Positions 6,875-17,234 of a stretch of 64,000 nt of DNA are shown piece after piece (position 1 is the first letter of the stretch; each line of letters begins with the position of its first letter). The DNA is from Gordonia asplenii (GTDB lineage Bacteria; Actinomycetota; Actinomycetes; Mycobacteriales; Mycobacteriaceae), in contig NZ_JABBNB010000001.1 in NCBI RefSeq assembly GCF_012933505.1, positions 434,001-498,000 on the forward strand. Direction: 5' to 3'. The notes under the pieces are model-generated. The model saw only the letters and a program-made list of their open reading frames with translations, did no database searches and was not told the origin of the DNA. Position numbers and translations under genes: made by a program.

Positions 6875-8689
6875 ATGACAAACGCCACTCACGACGTGTC
6901 AGACATCTACCTTAAGTACGCCGCCGAGCGCGACAAGCGTCTTCGACACGACGGCCTCGGCCAGTACGCCAGGGTCACGAAGGTACTCACCGGCTACGGC
7001 GTCGACCCTCACCAACCGGTGCAAGCGCGCGAACCCGTCACCGATCACGTCACCTTCGCCTTCATCGGGGGCGGCTTCGCGGGGCTCACCGTGGGTGCCC
7101 GGCTCCACGAGGCCGGTATCGACGACGTGCGATTGATCGACAAGGCCGGGGACTTCGGCGGTGTCTGGTACTGGAATCGGTATCCGGGCGCAATGTGCGA
7201 CACCAGTTCGCTCATTTACCTGCCGCTGCTCGAGGAAACCTCGTACATGCCGACCGAGAAGTACGCACACGGCCCGGAGATCTTCGAGCACGCCCGGCGA
7301 ATCGGCCGACACTACTACCTCTACGACAACGCGCTGTTCCACACCGAGGTGCTCTCCGTGGACTGGGAGCAGGATGCGTCGAGGTGGCGCATCACAACCA
7401 ACCGGGGCGACAGCTTCACCGCCCAATTCGTCGGCGTCGGATTGGGCCCACTGCACGTGGCCAAGGTGCCCGACGTTCCCGGCATCGACTCCTTCGCTGG
7501 CGTCTCCTTCCACACCACGCAGTGGGACTACGGGTACACCGGCGGCGACGCCGACGGGGCACCGATGGACAAGCTCGCCGACAAGCGGGTCGGTGTGATC
7601 GGGACCGGCGCCACCGCACTACAGGCCGTTCCCGAACTCGCCAAGACCTGCGGCGACCTCTTCGTCGTCCAGCGGACACCCACCTCGGTTGACATCCGCA
7701 ACAACGCCCCGATCGACCCCGAATGGTTCGAGCAGATCTCGGCGGAACCGGGCTGGCAGCAGGCCTGGCTGGACAACTTCACCGCGAACTGGGAGGCCTA
7801 CCTGGGCAATGCCGCCGACCACGCCGAACTCGAAGACCTGGTGGGCGACGGCTGGACCGATTTGGGGCGGCGGCTGCGGGATGCCGTCGCCGAGATACCG
7901 GCCGGGGAACTGACCGAAGAGCGCTTCATCCAGGCGATGGCGGGCGCGGACCTGTCCAAGATGGAGGAGATCCGTGCTCGCGTGGACGACGTGGTCGCCG
8001 ATCCCCGAATCGCCGAAGGACTCAAGGCCTGGTACAGCCAGCTGTGCAAGCGCCCGGGGTTCCACGACGACTATCTGCGGGTCTTCAACCAGGACAACGT
8101 CCATCTGGTCGACACCGACGGCAAGGGCATCGAACGGATCACCGAGCGCGGGGTCGTGATCAATGGCGAGGAGTTGGAGCTCGACTGCATCATCTGGGCG
8201 ACCGGCTTCGAATACGCGACGGACTACGCGTCTCGCACCGGTTTCTCGCTGGCGGGCCGCGACGAGGCGACGCTGGCGAAGCATTGGGCCGACGGAATGC
8301 GCACAATGCACGGCATGCACATGCGCGGCTTTCCGAACCTGTTCCTGGTGCAGATGTTGCAGGCGGCGTTCCTCGGTTCGAACGTGCCGAGCAATTACGC
8401 CGACAACGCGCGGACCATCGCCCAGATCGTCGGGCATGCCCGCGGCGCCGACATCGCAACGATGGAAGTGACCGCCGAGGCGGAGCAGGCCTGGGTGGAC
8501 ATGCTCTACGAGCGCGGGCGTCCGTTCGGCTCACCGGAGTGCACTCCCGGCTACTACAACAACGAGGGATCTGCCGTCACCGATCGGGATCGCTACAACG
8601 TCGGCTACCCGGACGGCGCCGGCGCGTTCTTCGCACTGATGAAACAGTGGCGCGCTTGCGGTGATTTCGAGGGCCTGACCTTCTCCTGA
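6875..8689 (+). CDS. FAD-dependent Baeyer-Villiger monooxygenase
   Basis: The 604-residue flavoenzyme has an N-terminal extension of about 60 residues, an FAD Rossmann motif GGGFAG (residues 65-70), the type I Baeyer-Villiger fingerprint F207-x-G209-x3-H213-x3-W217-D218, and a second NADPH Rossmann motif GTGATA near residue 243. Such enzymes insert one oxygen from O2 next to a ketone carbonyl, giving an ester or lactone, with NADPH as reductant. Length and N-terminal extension fit the phenylacetone/steroid-type branch, but the substrate is not determinable. It follows the esterase with 20 bases between and is probably in one TetR-controlled operon. Confidence 0.9.
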   Translation: MTNATHDVSDIYLKYAAERDKRLRHDGLGQYARVTKVLTGYGVDPHQPVQAREPVTDHVTFAFIGGGFAGLTVGARLHEAGIDDVRLIDKAGDFGGVWYWNRYPGAMCDTSSLIYLPLLEETSYMPTEKYAHGPEIFEHARRIGRHYYLYDNALFHTEVLSVDWEQDASRWRITTNRGDSFTAQFVGVGLGPLHVAKVPDVPGIDSFAGVSFHTTQWDYGYTGGDADGAPMDKLADKRVGVIGTGATALQAVPELAKTCGDLFVVQRTPTSVDIRNNAPIDPEWFEQISAEPGWQQAWLDNFTANWEAYLGNAADHAELEDLVGDGWTDLGRRLRDAVAEIPAGELTEERFIQAMAGADLSKMEEIRARVDDVVADPRIAEGLKAWYSQLCKRPGFHDDYLRVFNQDNVHLVDTDGKGIERITERGVVINGEELELDCIIWATGFEYATDYASRTGFSLAGRDEATLAKHWADGMRTMHGMHMRGFPNLFLVQMLQAAFLGSNVPSNYADNARTIAQIVGHARGADIATMEVTAEAEQAWVDMLYERGRPFGSPECTPGYYNNEGSAVTDRDRYNVGYPDGAGAFFALMKQWRACGDFEGLTFS

Positions 8690-8783
8690 CACGGGGCGGC
8701 GCAAGTGCGGCTCTTGGGCCCCTCGACGAGTCGCTCGCGTTGCTGCACCGCCGTCGCAGACTTGCGGCGTAGGGTGTCAAGGC

Positions 8784-10175
8784 GTGTCCAGTGACTCGTC
8801 AGAGGGCTCGGCCCGGGGTACCGAGCCGATAACGCTGACCTGGTGGATCGTTGCCGGATTTGGAGTTCTTGCCGGTCTGGTCGTGATCTGGCACGCTACC
8901 GCCATACCGCTGGACAACCCGTTGTACGGACTGTTCGCGAACTACACCGATCTGCGCGTGTACCAGGCGGGGGGTCGCGCGGTTCTCCACGGTGCGCCCG
9001 TCTATGGCGGTCCGTTGCTGTGGCAGCTGGAGTTCACCTATCCACCGATGTCGGCACTGGTCTTCGTGCCGCTCGCGCTCGTGAGCGCGCCGACCGTCGC
9101 GGTCGTCTGGTGGTCGGCCACCTATGCGGCGCTCGTTGCCATCATCGTCTTGTCGTTTCGCAGTCTCGGCTACCGTGTCGACGTCAAATTGTGTTGTGCC
9201 GCAGCCTTTCTCGGGATCGCGGTGACCGCGCTGGAGCCGGTGCGCTCGACGATCTGGCTGGGTCAGATCAACGTGTTCCTCGTCTTGATGGTCGTTGCGG
9301 ACCTGGTTGGCCGACGCCCCGGTGCGTCGTCGGGACGATGGCGGGGCGTCGGTACCGGACTGGCCGCCGGACTGAAACTGACGCCCGGATTCTTCCTCGT
9401 GTACTTCGCGGTGACCCGCCAATGGCGCACGTGCGCCACCGCCGCGGCGACGCTGGCCGCCACGATCGCGGTCGGATTCGCGGTGATCCCGCACGACGCC
9501 TGGCAGTACTGGACGCATGATCTCGCCGGGTCCCAGCGGGTCGGCCGCGCCGATTCACCGGCCAATCAATCCATCCACGGATTTCTTTCCCAGTTGCTCG
9601 CGTACTTCGACATTCGACGATTCCTCGTACGTCAGGAATTCGGTCCGCCGGCGTTCGACGCACCCAAATGGATGTGGATGAGTGCGGCGCTGGTCGTCGC
9701 GGTGCTGGCGCTGTGGGCTGCGGCCGTCGCACACCGCTCGGGCCGCGAACTCCTCGCGGTGACCATTGTCGGTATGACGTCGTGTGCCGTCTCTCCGTTC
9801 GCCTGGGGACATCACTGGGTGTGGTTCGTGCCGCTACTGGTGGTGGCGTTCGACGTCGTCTACCGCAGCCGGCTTGCGCGCGACCGCAACTGGTGGTGGC
9901 GCCTGATCCTGCCGATCGGGGTCGTCGCGCTGAGTTTCACCTACGTGTACAACTGGTTCGATTCGGGCAGGCACCTCACCTCCGACCACATCATCGGATT
10001 GGGGTTGTTCATGATGCCGCGCAACCCGGCGTCGAACTGGTGGAACATCCCGCCGACCCTGTTGTACGCCGGCGGCTATCTGTTGGTGCTGGCGGCGACG
10101 GTCGTGCTCACGGTGCTCGACGCGCGACGCACCCGCGTCGCCGACGACGCCGAGCCCGCCGATTCGACGCGCTAG
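8784..10175 (+). CDS. GT87-like polyprenol-phosphate mannosyltransferase (DUF2029)
   Basis: This 463-residue polytopic membrane protein has about ten hydrophobic segments. An acidic loop after the first segment (YTDLRVYQAGG, about residues 52-62) supplies the catalytic Asp typical of GT-C enzymes. Mycobacterial relatives of the DUF2029/GT87 family are alpha-mannosyltransferases that use polyprenyl-phospho-mannose outside the membrane to build PIM, LM or LAM. The gene starts with GTG at 8784 and lies 134 bases before thrS. Its position next to the PIM operon supports a cell-envelope mannan role, but the exact linkage is unknown. Confidence 0.75.
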   Translation: MSSDSSEGSARGTEPITLTWWIVAGFGVLAGLVVIWHATAIPLDNPLYGLFANYTDLRVYQAGGRAVLHGAPVYGGPLLWQLEFTYPPMSALVFVPLALVSAPTVAVVWWSATYAALVAIIVLSFRSLGYRVDVKLCCAAAFLGIAVTALEPVRSTIWLGQINVFLVLMVVADLVGRRPGASSGRWRGVGTGLAAGLKLTPGFFLVYFAVTRQWRTCATAAATLAATIAVGFAVIPHDAWQYWTHDLAGSQRVGRADSPANQSIHGFLSQLLAYFDIRRFLVRQEFGPPAFDAPKWMWMSAALVVAVLALWAAAVAHRSGRELLAVTIVGMTSCAVSPFAWGHHWVWFVPLLVVAFDVVYRSRLARDRNWWWRLILPIGVVALSFTYVYNWFDSGRHLTSDHIIGLGLFMMPRNPASNWWNIPPTLLYAGGYLLVLAATVVLTVLDARRTRVADDAEPADSTR

Positions 10176-10309
10176 AGCGCCCACTCGCGCCGGAGGGCGG
10201 CGCACGTCGTGTCGGTGTGCGCGGATAACATACTTGCCAGGCATCGTCGTCGGCGATGTGAATTCCGCCGCGCTCTCCGCGCGGCCGTCGTGTGCAAGGA
10301 GTGTTACCA

Positions 10310-12370
10310 GTGCCCGAGGACCAACTAGTCACCAGCGCAGCCACGATCCGTGTGCCGGCCGGGACTACCGCGGGCACCGCGCTGCGCGAACTCGACCTGC
10401 CCAACAAGGGGCCGCAGGCGATCGTCGTCGTGCGCGACGCCGACGGGAAGCTGCGCGATCTGTCGTGGGCGCCCGACGCCGATACCGACGTCGAGCCGGT
10501 CGCCGCCGACACCGAAGACGGTCGCAGCGTCATCCGGCATTCGGCCGCACATGTCCTCGCGCAGGCCGTGCAGGACCTCAACCCCGACGCCAAGCTCGGC
10601 ATCGGCCCGCCGATCCGCGACGGCTTCTACTACGACTTCGACGTCGCCGAGCCCTTCACCCCCGAGGACCTGACGGCACTCGAGAAGAAGATGAAGCAGA
10701 TCATCAAGTCGGGCCAGCGCTTCTCGCGGCGCGTCTACGGCTCACTCGAGGAGGCCAAGGCCGAACTCGCCGGCGAGCCGTACAAGCTCGAACTCGTCGA
10801 CGACAAGGGTGCGGGCGACGACCCCGAGGTGATGGAAGTCGGCGGGGGAGAACTCACCGCCTACGACAACCTCAATCCCCGCACCGGGGAACGCATCTGG
10901 GGCGATCTGTGTCGCGGCCCGCATGTGCCGACCACCAAGTACATTCCGGCAGTCAAGCTGACCCGGTCGTCGGCGGCGTACTGGCGCGGCGATCAGAACA
11001 ACGCCGATCTGCAACGCATCTACGGCACCGCGTGGGAATCGCCGGAGGCGATGGAGCACTACTTGGCGATGCTCGCCGAGGCCGAGAAGCGTGATCATCG
11101 AAAGCTGGGGCTCGAACTCGACCTGTTCTCCTTTCCCGACGAGCTCGGCTCGGGGTTGCCGGTGTTCCATCCCAAGGGCGGCATCATCAAGCGTGAGATG
11201 GAGGATTACGTCCGCGCCAAGCACATCGAGAACGGCTTCCAGTACGTCGGGACGCCGCATATCTCCAAGGAACATCTGTTCCACCTGTCCGGGCATCTCC
11301 CGTACTACTCCGAGGGCATGTTCCCGCCCTTGCGCGTGGACGAGGAGCGCAACGAGGCGGGGGAGATCACCCGCCAGGGCCAGGACTATTACCTCAAGGC
11401 GATGAACTGCCCGATGCACAACCTGATCTTCCGGTCCCGCGGGCGGTCGTATCGGGAACTGCCGCTGCGACTGTTCGAGTTCGGTCACGTGTACCGATAC
11501 GAGAAGTCCGGTGTGGTGCATGGGCTGACCCGCGTTCGCGGGTTCGCTCAAGACGACTCGCACAGCTATGTGACGCCCGAACAGGCCGCCGACGAGATCC
11601 GTCACCTGCTCGACTTCATTCTCGGGCTGCTGCGTGACTTCGGTCTCGACGAGTTCTACCTGGAACTGTCCACCCGCGACGACTCGCCGAAGTTCGTCGG
11701 CTCCGACGACCAGTGGGCGCAAGCGACCGAGGTACTCGCGCGCGTCGCGCAGGAGTCGGGCCTGGATCTGGTCCCGGATCCAGGAGGCGCGGCCTACTAC
11801 GGACCGAAGATCTCCATCCAGGCCAAGGATGCGATCGGCCGTACCTGGCAGATGTCGACCATCCAGTACGACTTCAACCAGCCCGCCGGCTTCGACCTCG
11901 AATACACTGCGTCCGACGGCACCAAGCAGCAGCCGGTGATGATCCATTCTGCCAAGTTCGGCTCCATCGAACGCTTCTTCGGTGTGCTGACCGAGCATTA
12001 CGCGGGAGCGTTCCCGGCCTGGTTGGCGCCGGTGCAGGTAGTGGGCATCCCGGTGGCCGAGGCTTTCGGCGACCATTTGCAGGAGGTGGCCGAACTGTTG
12101 CAGCGTAAGGGGATTCGCGCCGAAGTGGATCATTCCGACGATCGCATGCAGAAGAAGATCCGCAACCACACCACGCAGAAGGTGCCGTTCATGCTGCTGG
12201 CCGGTGAGCGCGACGTCGAGGCGGGTGCGGTGAGCTTCCGCTTCCGCGACGGTACCCAGGTCAACGGGGTACCGGTCGCCGACGCAGTCGAGCAGATCGC
12301 CGACTGGGTGGCCGCACGACGCAACGAATCCCCGACGGCGGAACTGCTGGCCGGACAGGCGCAACCGTGA
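10310..12370 (+). CDS. thrS: Threonine-tRNA ligase
   Basis: The 686-residue class II synthetase attaches threonine to tRNA-Thr. Visible parts are a TGS domain (residues about 10-70), the editing domain with [11 protein letters not shown] (about 76-86), the catalytic core with motif 2 ([18 protein letters not shown]) and the zinc ligands in MNCPMHN and [13 protein letters not shown], then the anticodon-binding domain. The GTG at 10310 is chosen because AAGGAG at 10296-10301 is eight bases before it; a GTG at 10292 lies before that site. Its stop overlaps the next start by four bases (GTGA). It heads the PIM synthesis operon as in mycobacteria. Confidence 0.96.
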   Translation: MPEDQLVTSAATIRVPAGTTAGTALRELDLPNKGPQAIVVVRDADGKLRDLSWAPDADTDVEPVAADTEDGRSVIRHSAAHVLAQAVQDLNPDAKLGIGPPIRDGFYYDFDVAEPFTPEDLTALEKKMKQIIKSGQRFSRRVYGSLEEAKAELAGEPYKLELVDDKGAGDDPEVMEVGGGELTAYDNLNPRTGERIWGDLCRGPHVPTTKYIPAVKLTRSSAAYWRGDQNNADLQRIYGTAWESPEAMEHYLAMLAEAEKRDHRKLGLELDLFSFPDELGSGLPVFHPKGGIIKREMEDYVRAKHIENGFQYVGTPHISKEHLFHLSGHLPYYSEGMFPPLRVDEERNEAGEITRQGQDYYLKAMNCPMHNLIFRSRGRSYRELPLRLFEFGHVYRYEKSGVVHGLTRVRGFAQDDSHSYVTPEQAADEIRHLLDFILGLLRDFGLDEFYLELSTRDDSPKFVGSDDQWAQATEVLARVAQESGLDLVPDPGGAAYYGPKISIQAKDAIGRTWQMSTIQYDFNQPAGFDLEYTASDGTKQQPVMIHSAKFGSIERFFGVLTEHYAGAFPAWLAPVQVVGIPVAEAFGDHLQEVAELLQRKGIRAEVDHSDDRMQKKIRNHTTQKVPFMLLAGERDVEAGAVSFRFRDGTQVNGVPVADAVEQIADWVAARRNESPTAELLAGQAQP

Positions 12371-12921
12371 CCGGCGTCGACGACGAGATACGCGACAGCG
12401 GGCCCGGGTCGCCCGACCACCTGCAGCGGTTGTGGTCGCCTCATCGGCTGACCTACATCACCTCCGAGCCGGCGGCCGCGAAGTCGACTGGGCACCCGTT
12501 CCTCGATATCCCCACGATGTCGGACGAGGACGGACTGATCATCGCGCGCGGCGAGACCGTGTACGCGGTGCTCAACCTCTACCCGTACAACCCCGGCCAT
12601 TCGATGATCGTGCCGTATCGGCAGGTCGCGGATCTGGAAGCGCTGACGCCTGCCGAATCGTCGGAGTTGATGGCGTTCACGCAGCGGATCATCGCGGTGA
12701 TCAAGCAGGTGTCCAATCCGGACGCGTTCAACGTCGGGCTGAACCTGGGCCGCTCGGCGGGCGGCTCGTTGTCCGAGCACCTGCACCAGCACGTGGTGCC
12801 GAGGTGGGCCGGTGACGCCAATTTCATCACCGTCGTCGGCGAGACCAAGGTCATGCCGCAGCTGCTGCGCGACACCCGCGCGCTGCTCGCGCAGGCATGG
12901 CAGGATCAGACTTCGTGCTGA
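12367..12921 (+). CDS. HIT-family hydrolase/phosphorylase (Ap4A phosphorylase-like)
   Basis: The 184-residue protein carries the histidine-triad motif HLHQHVVP (H138, H140, H142), with the middle His as the likely nucleophile. The equivalent gene between thrS and pgsA in Mycobacterium tuberculosis (Rv2613c) encodes a diadenosine tetraphosphate phosphorylase, so nucleotide phosphorolysis or hydrolysis is likely here. It begins with GTG inside the thrS stop (GTGA overlap), and its 3' end overlaps the next gene, showing tight translational coupling within the operon. Confidence 0.88.
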   Translation: MTGVDDEIRDSGPGSPDHLQRLWSPHRLTYITSEPAAAKSTGHPFLDIPTMSDEDGLIIARGETVYAVLNLYPYNPGHSMIVPYRQVADLEALTPAESSELMAFTQRIIAVIKQVSNPDAFNVGLNLGRSAGGSLSEHLHQHVVPRWAGDANFITVVGETKVMPQLLRDTRALLAQAWQDQTSC

Positions 12922-13601
12922 GTATTCTCGGGCGAGCGTCGGTGTCGAAGGTGACATTGCCGATGGGGCGGGCGTTGCTGCGCACCGGGCTGACCCCGGA
13001 TGCGGTGACCGTGATCGGAACCGTCGCGTCCATCGCGGCAGCGCTGACCCTGTTCCCGACGGGTCACCTGTTCTGGGGAACGATGGTCATCTGGCTGTTC
13101 GTCATGTTCGACATGCTCGACGGCGCCATGGCCCGCGCGCGTGGCGGCGGTACCCGGTTCGGGGCGGTCCTCGACGCCACCTGCGACCGCATCGCCGACG
13201 GCGCGATCTTCGCGGGTCTGGCGTGGTGGTGCATCGTGACCCAGCCGCACCAACTGCTGTTCGTCGCGACGCTGATCTGTCTGGTCACCTCCCAGGTGAT
13301 CTCCTACGCCAAGGCCCGCGCCGAGGCGAGTGGGCTCAACGGCGACGGCGGCCTCATCGAACGACCCGATCGCCTGATCATCGTGCTCGTCGGCGCGGGT
13401 GTCACCGGCTTGGGACTGTGGTGGGCGATCCACGTGGCCATGTGGCTGCTCGCCGCGGGCAGTGTGATCACCGTCGGGCAGCGGATGTACTCGATCGCGC
13501 AGTCACCGGGCGCGCGAGACCTAATCCCGACGGCTGCTCCGGCGAGCGACTCCACCGACGACCCCGCGACCGGTCCGCCCCATGAAGCGGGAGCCCAGTG
13601 A
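12897..13601 (+). CDS. pgsA: Phosphatidylinositol phosphate synthase
   Basis: This membrane protein of up to 234 residues is a CDP-alcohol phosphatidyltransferase. The metal-binding motif D72-x2-D75-G-x2-A-R80-x8-G89-x3-D93-x3-D97 is intact. In mycobacteria the enzyme at this locus joins CDP-diacylglycerol and inositol 1-phosphate to make PI phosphate, the PIM precursor. Several hydrophobic helices follow the motif. The ATG at 12897 overlaps the HIT gene by 25 bases. A GTG at 12915 has AGGA nine bases before it and would match the shorter mycobacterial amino terminus, so either start is possible. Confidence 0.9.
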   Translation: MAGSDFVLSILGRASVSKVTLPMGRALLRTGLTPDAVTVIGTVASIAAALTLFPTGHLFWGTMVIWLFVMFDMLDGAMARARGGGTRFGAVLDATCDRIADGAIFAGLAWWCIVTQPHQLLFVATLICLVTSQVISYAKARAEASGLNGDGGLIERPDRLIIVLVGAGVTGLGLWWAIHVAMWLLAAGSVITVGQRMYSIAQSPGARDLIPTAAPASDSTDDPATGPPHEAGAQ

Positions 13602-14536
13602 GGATCCCGGGAGTGGGGGCGGTGTCGGAGACCCTCACTGATGTCGGCTATCGCGCCGGGTGGGCGGCCGTACGCTATGCGCCGGACTCGTTCGCACGCA
13701 AGGCGTTCGGCGCCGCGGGCGGCTACTTCGGCAGGCGCGACGGCGGTCCGGATCAGTTGCGGCGTAACCTCGCCCGCGTCCTCGGCGTCGTACCGGAGGC
13801 GGTTCCCGACGACCTGATGGCGCAGGCGATGGCGTCCTACGCTCGGTACTGGTACGAGGCCTTCCGGTTGCCGTCGATGAATTTCGCCGAAGCTGCTGCG
13901 AACGTCCACATCACCGACGAGGACGTCGCGCGATTCACCGCGGAACTCGACAAGGGCAAGGGCCTGATCTTCGCCCTCCCGCACAGCGGCAACTACGACA
14001 TGGCCGGGGTGTGGCTGGTTCAGCACTTCGGCAGTTTCTCCACGGTCGCCGAGCGGCTCAAACCGGAGTCGTTGTTCCGGCGATTCCTCGAGTATCGGGA
14101 GAGTCTGGGCTTCGAGATCTTCCCGCTGACCGGTGGCGAGCAGCCGCCGTTCGGGCAACTCGCCGACCGGCTGCGCGACGGCAAGATCATCTGTCTGATG
14201 GGGGAGCGCGACCTCACGCACAAGGGTGTGCCGGTGACGATGTTCGGCGAACGGACCCGGATGCCGGCCGGTGCGGCGAAACTCGCCATCGACACCGGCG
14301 CGGCGTTGATGCCGGTCCACCACTGGTTCACCGACGGCCCGACGTCGCGGCTGCAAGTCGGCGACGCGCTGGACACCTCCGGCGGCGTCGAGGCCACCAC
14401 CGCGCGGCTGGCCGCCGAATTCGCGAAGAACATCGCGGCTCACCCGGCGGATTGGCATATGCTGCAACCCTTCTGGGAGGCGGACTGGTCGGCGGAACGG
14501 CGTCGCCGACTCGCCGTCGCCGAGGGCGGATCCTGA
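13598..14536 (+). CDS. patA: Phosphatidylinositol mannoside acyltransferase
   Basis: The 312-residue protein belongs to the LpxL/HtrB-like lysophospholipid acyltransferases. H129 in LPHSGNYDMA with D134 and E203 in MGERDLTHKG form the expected active site. In mycobacteria PatA acylates the mannose at position 2 of PIM on the cytoplasmic face of the membrane. It starts with GTG in a four-base overlap with pgsA and its TGA overlaps the pimA ATG by one base. Gene order and motif together make the assignment strong. Confidence 0.92.
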   Translation: MRIPGVGAVSETLTDVGYRAGWAAVRYAPDSFARKAFGAAGGYFGRRDGGPDQLRRNLARVLGVVPEAVPDDLMAQAMASYARYWYEAFRLPSMNFAEAAANVHITDEDVARFTAELDKGKGLIFALPHSGNYDMAGVWLVQHFGSFSTVAERLKPESLFRRFLEYRESLGFEIFPLTGGEQPPFGQLADRLRDGKIICLMGERDLTHKGVPVTMFGERTRMPAGAAKLAIDTGAALMPVHHWFTDGPTSRLQVGDALDTSGGVEATTARLAAEFAKNIAAHPADWHMLQPFWEADWSAERRRRLAVAEGGS

Positions 14537-15660
14537 TGAAGATCGGGATGGTCTGCCCGTATTCCTTCGACGTTCCCGGCGGCGTGCAGGCGCACGTCGT
14601 TGAGTTGGCCCAGGTCTTCATCGAACGCGGCCACCAGGTCAGCGTGCTCGCGCCCGCGGGCGTGCAGACGGTCCTGCCCGACTACGTCGTCTCCGCCGGT
14701 CCCGCCCTGGCGATCCCCTACAACGGGTCGGTGGCGCGAGTGAACTTCAGCCCCACCGGCTACCGCCGCCTGCGACGCTGGATCGACGAGAACCAGTTCG
14801 ACGTCATGCACGTCCACGAGCCCAACTCGCCGTCGATTTCGATGCTCTCGCTCATGGTGGCCGACGGCCCGATCGTCACCACCTTCCACACCGCGACCAC
14901 GAAGTCGTTGTGGCTCAGCACTTTTCAGAGCATTCTGCGCCCGTATCACGAGCGCATCTCCGGCAAGATCGCAGTCAGCGAGCTGGCCCGACGCTGGCAG
15001 ATGGAATCGCTAGGCTCCGACGCGGTGGAGATTCCCAACGGAATCAATGTGCCGATGTTCGCCGACGCCGCACCCCTCGACGGTTACCCGCGGGCCGGGG
15101 GCACGGTGTTGTTCCTCGGCCGCTACGACGAACCCCGCAAGGGCATCGACATCCTGATGCGCGCGTTGCCGCGCGTCGTCGAACAATTTCCCGATCTGCA
15201 GGTGATCGTCGTCGGCGGCGGCACCGAGAAGGCGCTGCGACGCCGTGCCGGCGAACTGTCGAAACATCTGGTGTTCCTCGGTCAAGTCGACGACGAGACC
15301 AAGGCGCGCGCGCTCGCGTCGACCGACGTCTACGTCGCTCCGAATCTCGGCGGTGAGAGTTTCGGCATCGTGTTGGTCGAGGCGATGGCCGCGCGCGCGG
15401 CGGTGATCGCCAGTGACCTCAATGCGTTCGCACGCGTCCTCGACGGTGGGCGAGCCGGGAAACTGGTCACCACCGGATCCGGTGAGGCACTCGGCAGTGC
15501 GCTGATCGAGTTGCTCTCCGACGACGCGGCGCGTGGCGAACTCGTCGAGTCGGCGTTCGCGCACGCCTGGCGCTACGACTGGTCGCGGGTCGCCGATCAG
15601 ATCATGCGCGTCTACGAGACGGTCACGCTCGGTGCGGGGCCAGTCGAGGTCGTCGCCTGA
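14536..15660 (+). CDS. pimA: Phosphatidylinositol alpha-mannosyltransferase
   Basis: The 374-residue GT4 glycosyltransferase transfers mannose from GDP-mannose to the 2-position of inositol in PI, the first step of PIM synthesis. All reference residues fall at the mycobacterial numbering: the G16 loop (DVPGGVQ), H118 (TTFHTA), R196 and K202 (GRYDEPRKGID) and E274 (GGESFGIVL). The protein is peripheral, with a basic amphipathic surface. It is coupled to patA by TGATG and to the next gene by another one-base overlap. Confidence 0.95.
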   Translation: MKIGMVCPYSFDVPGGVQAHVVELAQVFIERGHQVSVLAPAGVQTVLPDYVVSAGPALAIPYNGSVARVNFSPTGYRRLRRWIDENQFDVMHVHEPNSPSISMLSLMVADGPIVTTFHTATTKSLWLSTFQSILRPYHERISGKIAVSELARRWQMESLGSDAVEIPNGINVPMFADAAPLDGYPRAGGTVLFLGRYDEPRKGIDILMRALPRVVEQFPDLQVIVVGGGTEKALRRRAGELSKHLVFLGQVDDETKARALASTDVYVAPNLGGESFGIVLVEAMAARAAVIASDLNAFARVLDGGRAGKLVTTGSGEALGSALIELLSDDAARGELVESAFAHAWRYDWSRVADQIMRVYETVTLGAGPVEVVA

Positions 15661-16175
15661 TGGGCATCGTCGTGGTGCTGATCTGCCTCGGCGTCGTCGT
15701 CGTGGCCGCGCTCGGCTGGGCCTACCGAACAGCGCATCGTCTCGATCGGCTCAACGTCCGCGTCGATCTGGCCAGACAATCACTGCTCGCGGCACTGGAT
15801 CGGCGGGCCGTCGTGGCGCGAACCATCGGTGCGGCGCTTCGCGACGGGTCCGACGCCGCGCGAGCCGAGATCGGTCGCGAGCTGATGGTGGCGGCCGACC
15901 TGGTGGAGAGCGTCGACGAGGCCGACCGCGAAACCGCCGAGAACCAGCTGTCGTCGCTGCTCGGGCAGATCGGGGTGGGTGCACGGCCGGTCGCTCTCGC
16001 GACCGAACTCGCCGACGCCGAGACCCGCGTGATGATCGCCCGGCGGTTCTACAACGACGCTGTCCGCGACACGCGCAACCTGGCGTTGCGGCGTCCGGTT
16101 CGGTGGCTGCGGCTGGCCGGACGGGCCGCGCCGCCCCGCTACTTTGAGATCATCGAGCGTGTAACTCCCCGGTAG
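15660..16175 (+). CDS. LemA-like membrane-anchored protein of the PIM operon
   Basis: The 171-residue product starts with one membrane helix (residues 3-22) followed by a helical cytoplasmic or periplasmic domain. The segment from about residue 109 (ATELADAETRVMIARRFYNDAVRD) resembles the conserved LemA helix. A conserved membrane protein of unknown role occupies the same place in mycobacteria (Rv2609c). The start overlaps the pimA stop by one base, so it is in the operon. A scaffold or regulatory role in PIM synthesis is only a guess. Confidence 0.7.
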   Translation: MGIVVVLICLGVVVVAALGWAYRTAHRLDRLNVRVDLARQSLLAALDRRAVVARTIGAALRDGSDAARAEIGRELMVAADLVESVDEADRETAENQLSSLLGQIGVGARPVALATELADAETRVMIARRFYNDAVRDTRNLALRRPVRWLRLAGRAAPPRYFEIIERVTPR

Positions 16176-16258
16176 CCACGTCCGCTGGTGAACGGCGCGC
16201 GACGCTGGCCTAAACTGGTCGGGTACCGAGCTGTCTTTATTGATTCAGGAGTTTCACA

Positions 16259-17212
16259 GTGAGCGATATCCAGTCAGGCGCCCAGCCCGGACCGGACACC
16301 CCGACCATCCTCGGCGCCGACGGCGGCACCGGCGGCGCGGGAACGGCCCGAGTCAAGCGCGGAATGGCTGAAATGCTCAAGGGCGGTGTCATCATGGACG
16401 TCGTCACTCCCGAGCAGGCGAAGATCGCCGAGGATGCCGGCGCCGTCGCGGTGATGGCGCTCGAGCGGGTGCCCGCCGACATCCGAGCGCAGGGCGGCGT
16501 CTCGCGGATGAGCGACCCGGACATGATCGACGGGATCATCAACACAGTCTCCATCCCGGTGATGGCGAAGGCACGCATCGGCCACTTCGTCGAGGCGCAG
16601 ATCCTGCAGAGCCTCGGCGTCGACTACATCGACGAATCCGAAGTTCTCACCCCGGCCGACTACGCCAACCACATCGACAAGTGGCAGTTCACCGTGCCTT
16701 TCGTCTGTGGCGCAACGAATCTCGGTGAGGCGCTGCGTCGTATCACCGAGGGCGCCGCGATGATCCGCTCGAAGGGTGAGGCGGGCACCGGCGATGTGTC
16801 CAACGCGACGACGCACATGCGTAAGATCCGCGACGAGGTCCGCCGCCTGACGTCGCTTCCCGAAGACGAATTGTATGTTGCCGCAAAGGAATTGCAGGCA
16901 CCCTACGACCTCGTTGTCGAGGTCGCCAAGGCGGGCAAGCTGCCCGTCACGCTGTTCACCGCCGGTGGCATCGCGACCCCGGCCGACGCCGCGATGATGA
17001 TGCAGCTCGGCGCCGAGGGTGTCTTCGTCGGATCGGGAATCTTCAAGTCCGGCAACCCCGAACAGCGCGCGGCGGCCATCGTTCAGGCGACCACCTTCTA
17101 CGACGATCCCGATGTGCTGGCCAAGGTGTCGCGCGGTCTGGGTGAAGCGATGGTCGGCATCAACGTCGACGAGATCCCGCAGCCGCACCGGCTGGCCGAG
17201 CGCGGCTGGTAA
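16259..17212 (+). CDS. pdxS: Pyridoxal 5'-phosphate synthase subunit PdxS
   Basis: The 317-residue TIM-barrel enzyme makes PLP from ribose 5-phosphate, glyceraldehyde 3-phosphate and ammonia supplied by PdxT. K104 (VMAKARIGH) and K172 ([10 protein letters not shown]) correspond to the two catalytic lysines of Bacillus PdxS (K81 and K149), and D47 is conserved. AGGAG lies seven bases before the GTG start. No pdxT gene is adjacent; the downstream sequence is an accessory segment, and the last 51 bases covering the stop are repeated at 20143-20193. Confidence 0.96.
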   Translation: MSDIQSGAQPGPDTPTILGADGGTGGAGTARVKRGMAEMLKGGVIMDVVTPEQAKIAEDAGAVAVMALERVPADIRAQGGVSRMSDPDMIDGIINTVSIPVMAKARIGHFVEAQILQSLGVDYIDESEVLTPADYANHIDKWQFTVPFVCGATNLGEALRRITEGAAMIRSKGEAGTGDVSNATTHMRKIRDEVRRLTSLPEDELYVAAKELQAPYDLVVEVAKAGKLPVTLFTAGGIATPADAAMMMQLGAEGVFVGSGIFKSGNPEQRAAAIVQATTFYDDPDVLAKVSRGLGEAMVGINVDEIPQPHRLAERGW

Positions 17213-17213
17213 T
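17156..17213 (+). repeat. Left copy of the pdxS-terminus direct repeat
   Basis: Bases 17163-17213 (51 bp, ending just after the pdxS stop) are identical to 20143-20193. Extending to 17156-17213 versus 20136-20193 adds one mismatch. The two copies bracket a 3-kb accessory segment. Confidence 0.95.
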
Positions 17214-17234
17214 CGCCATTTGACCAGGTGAACA

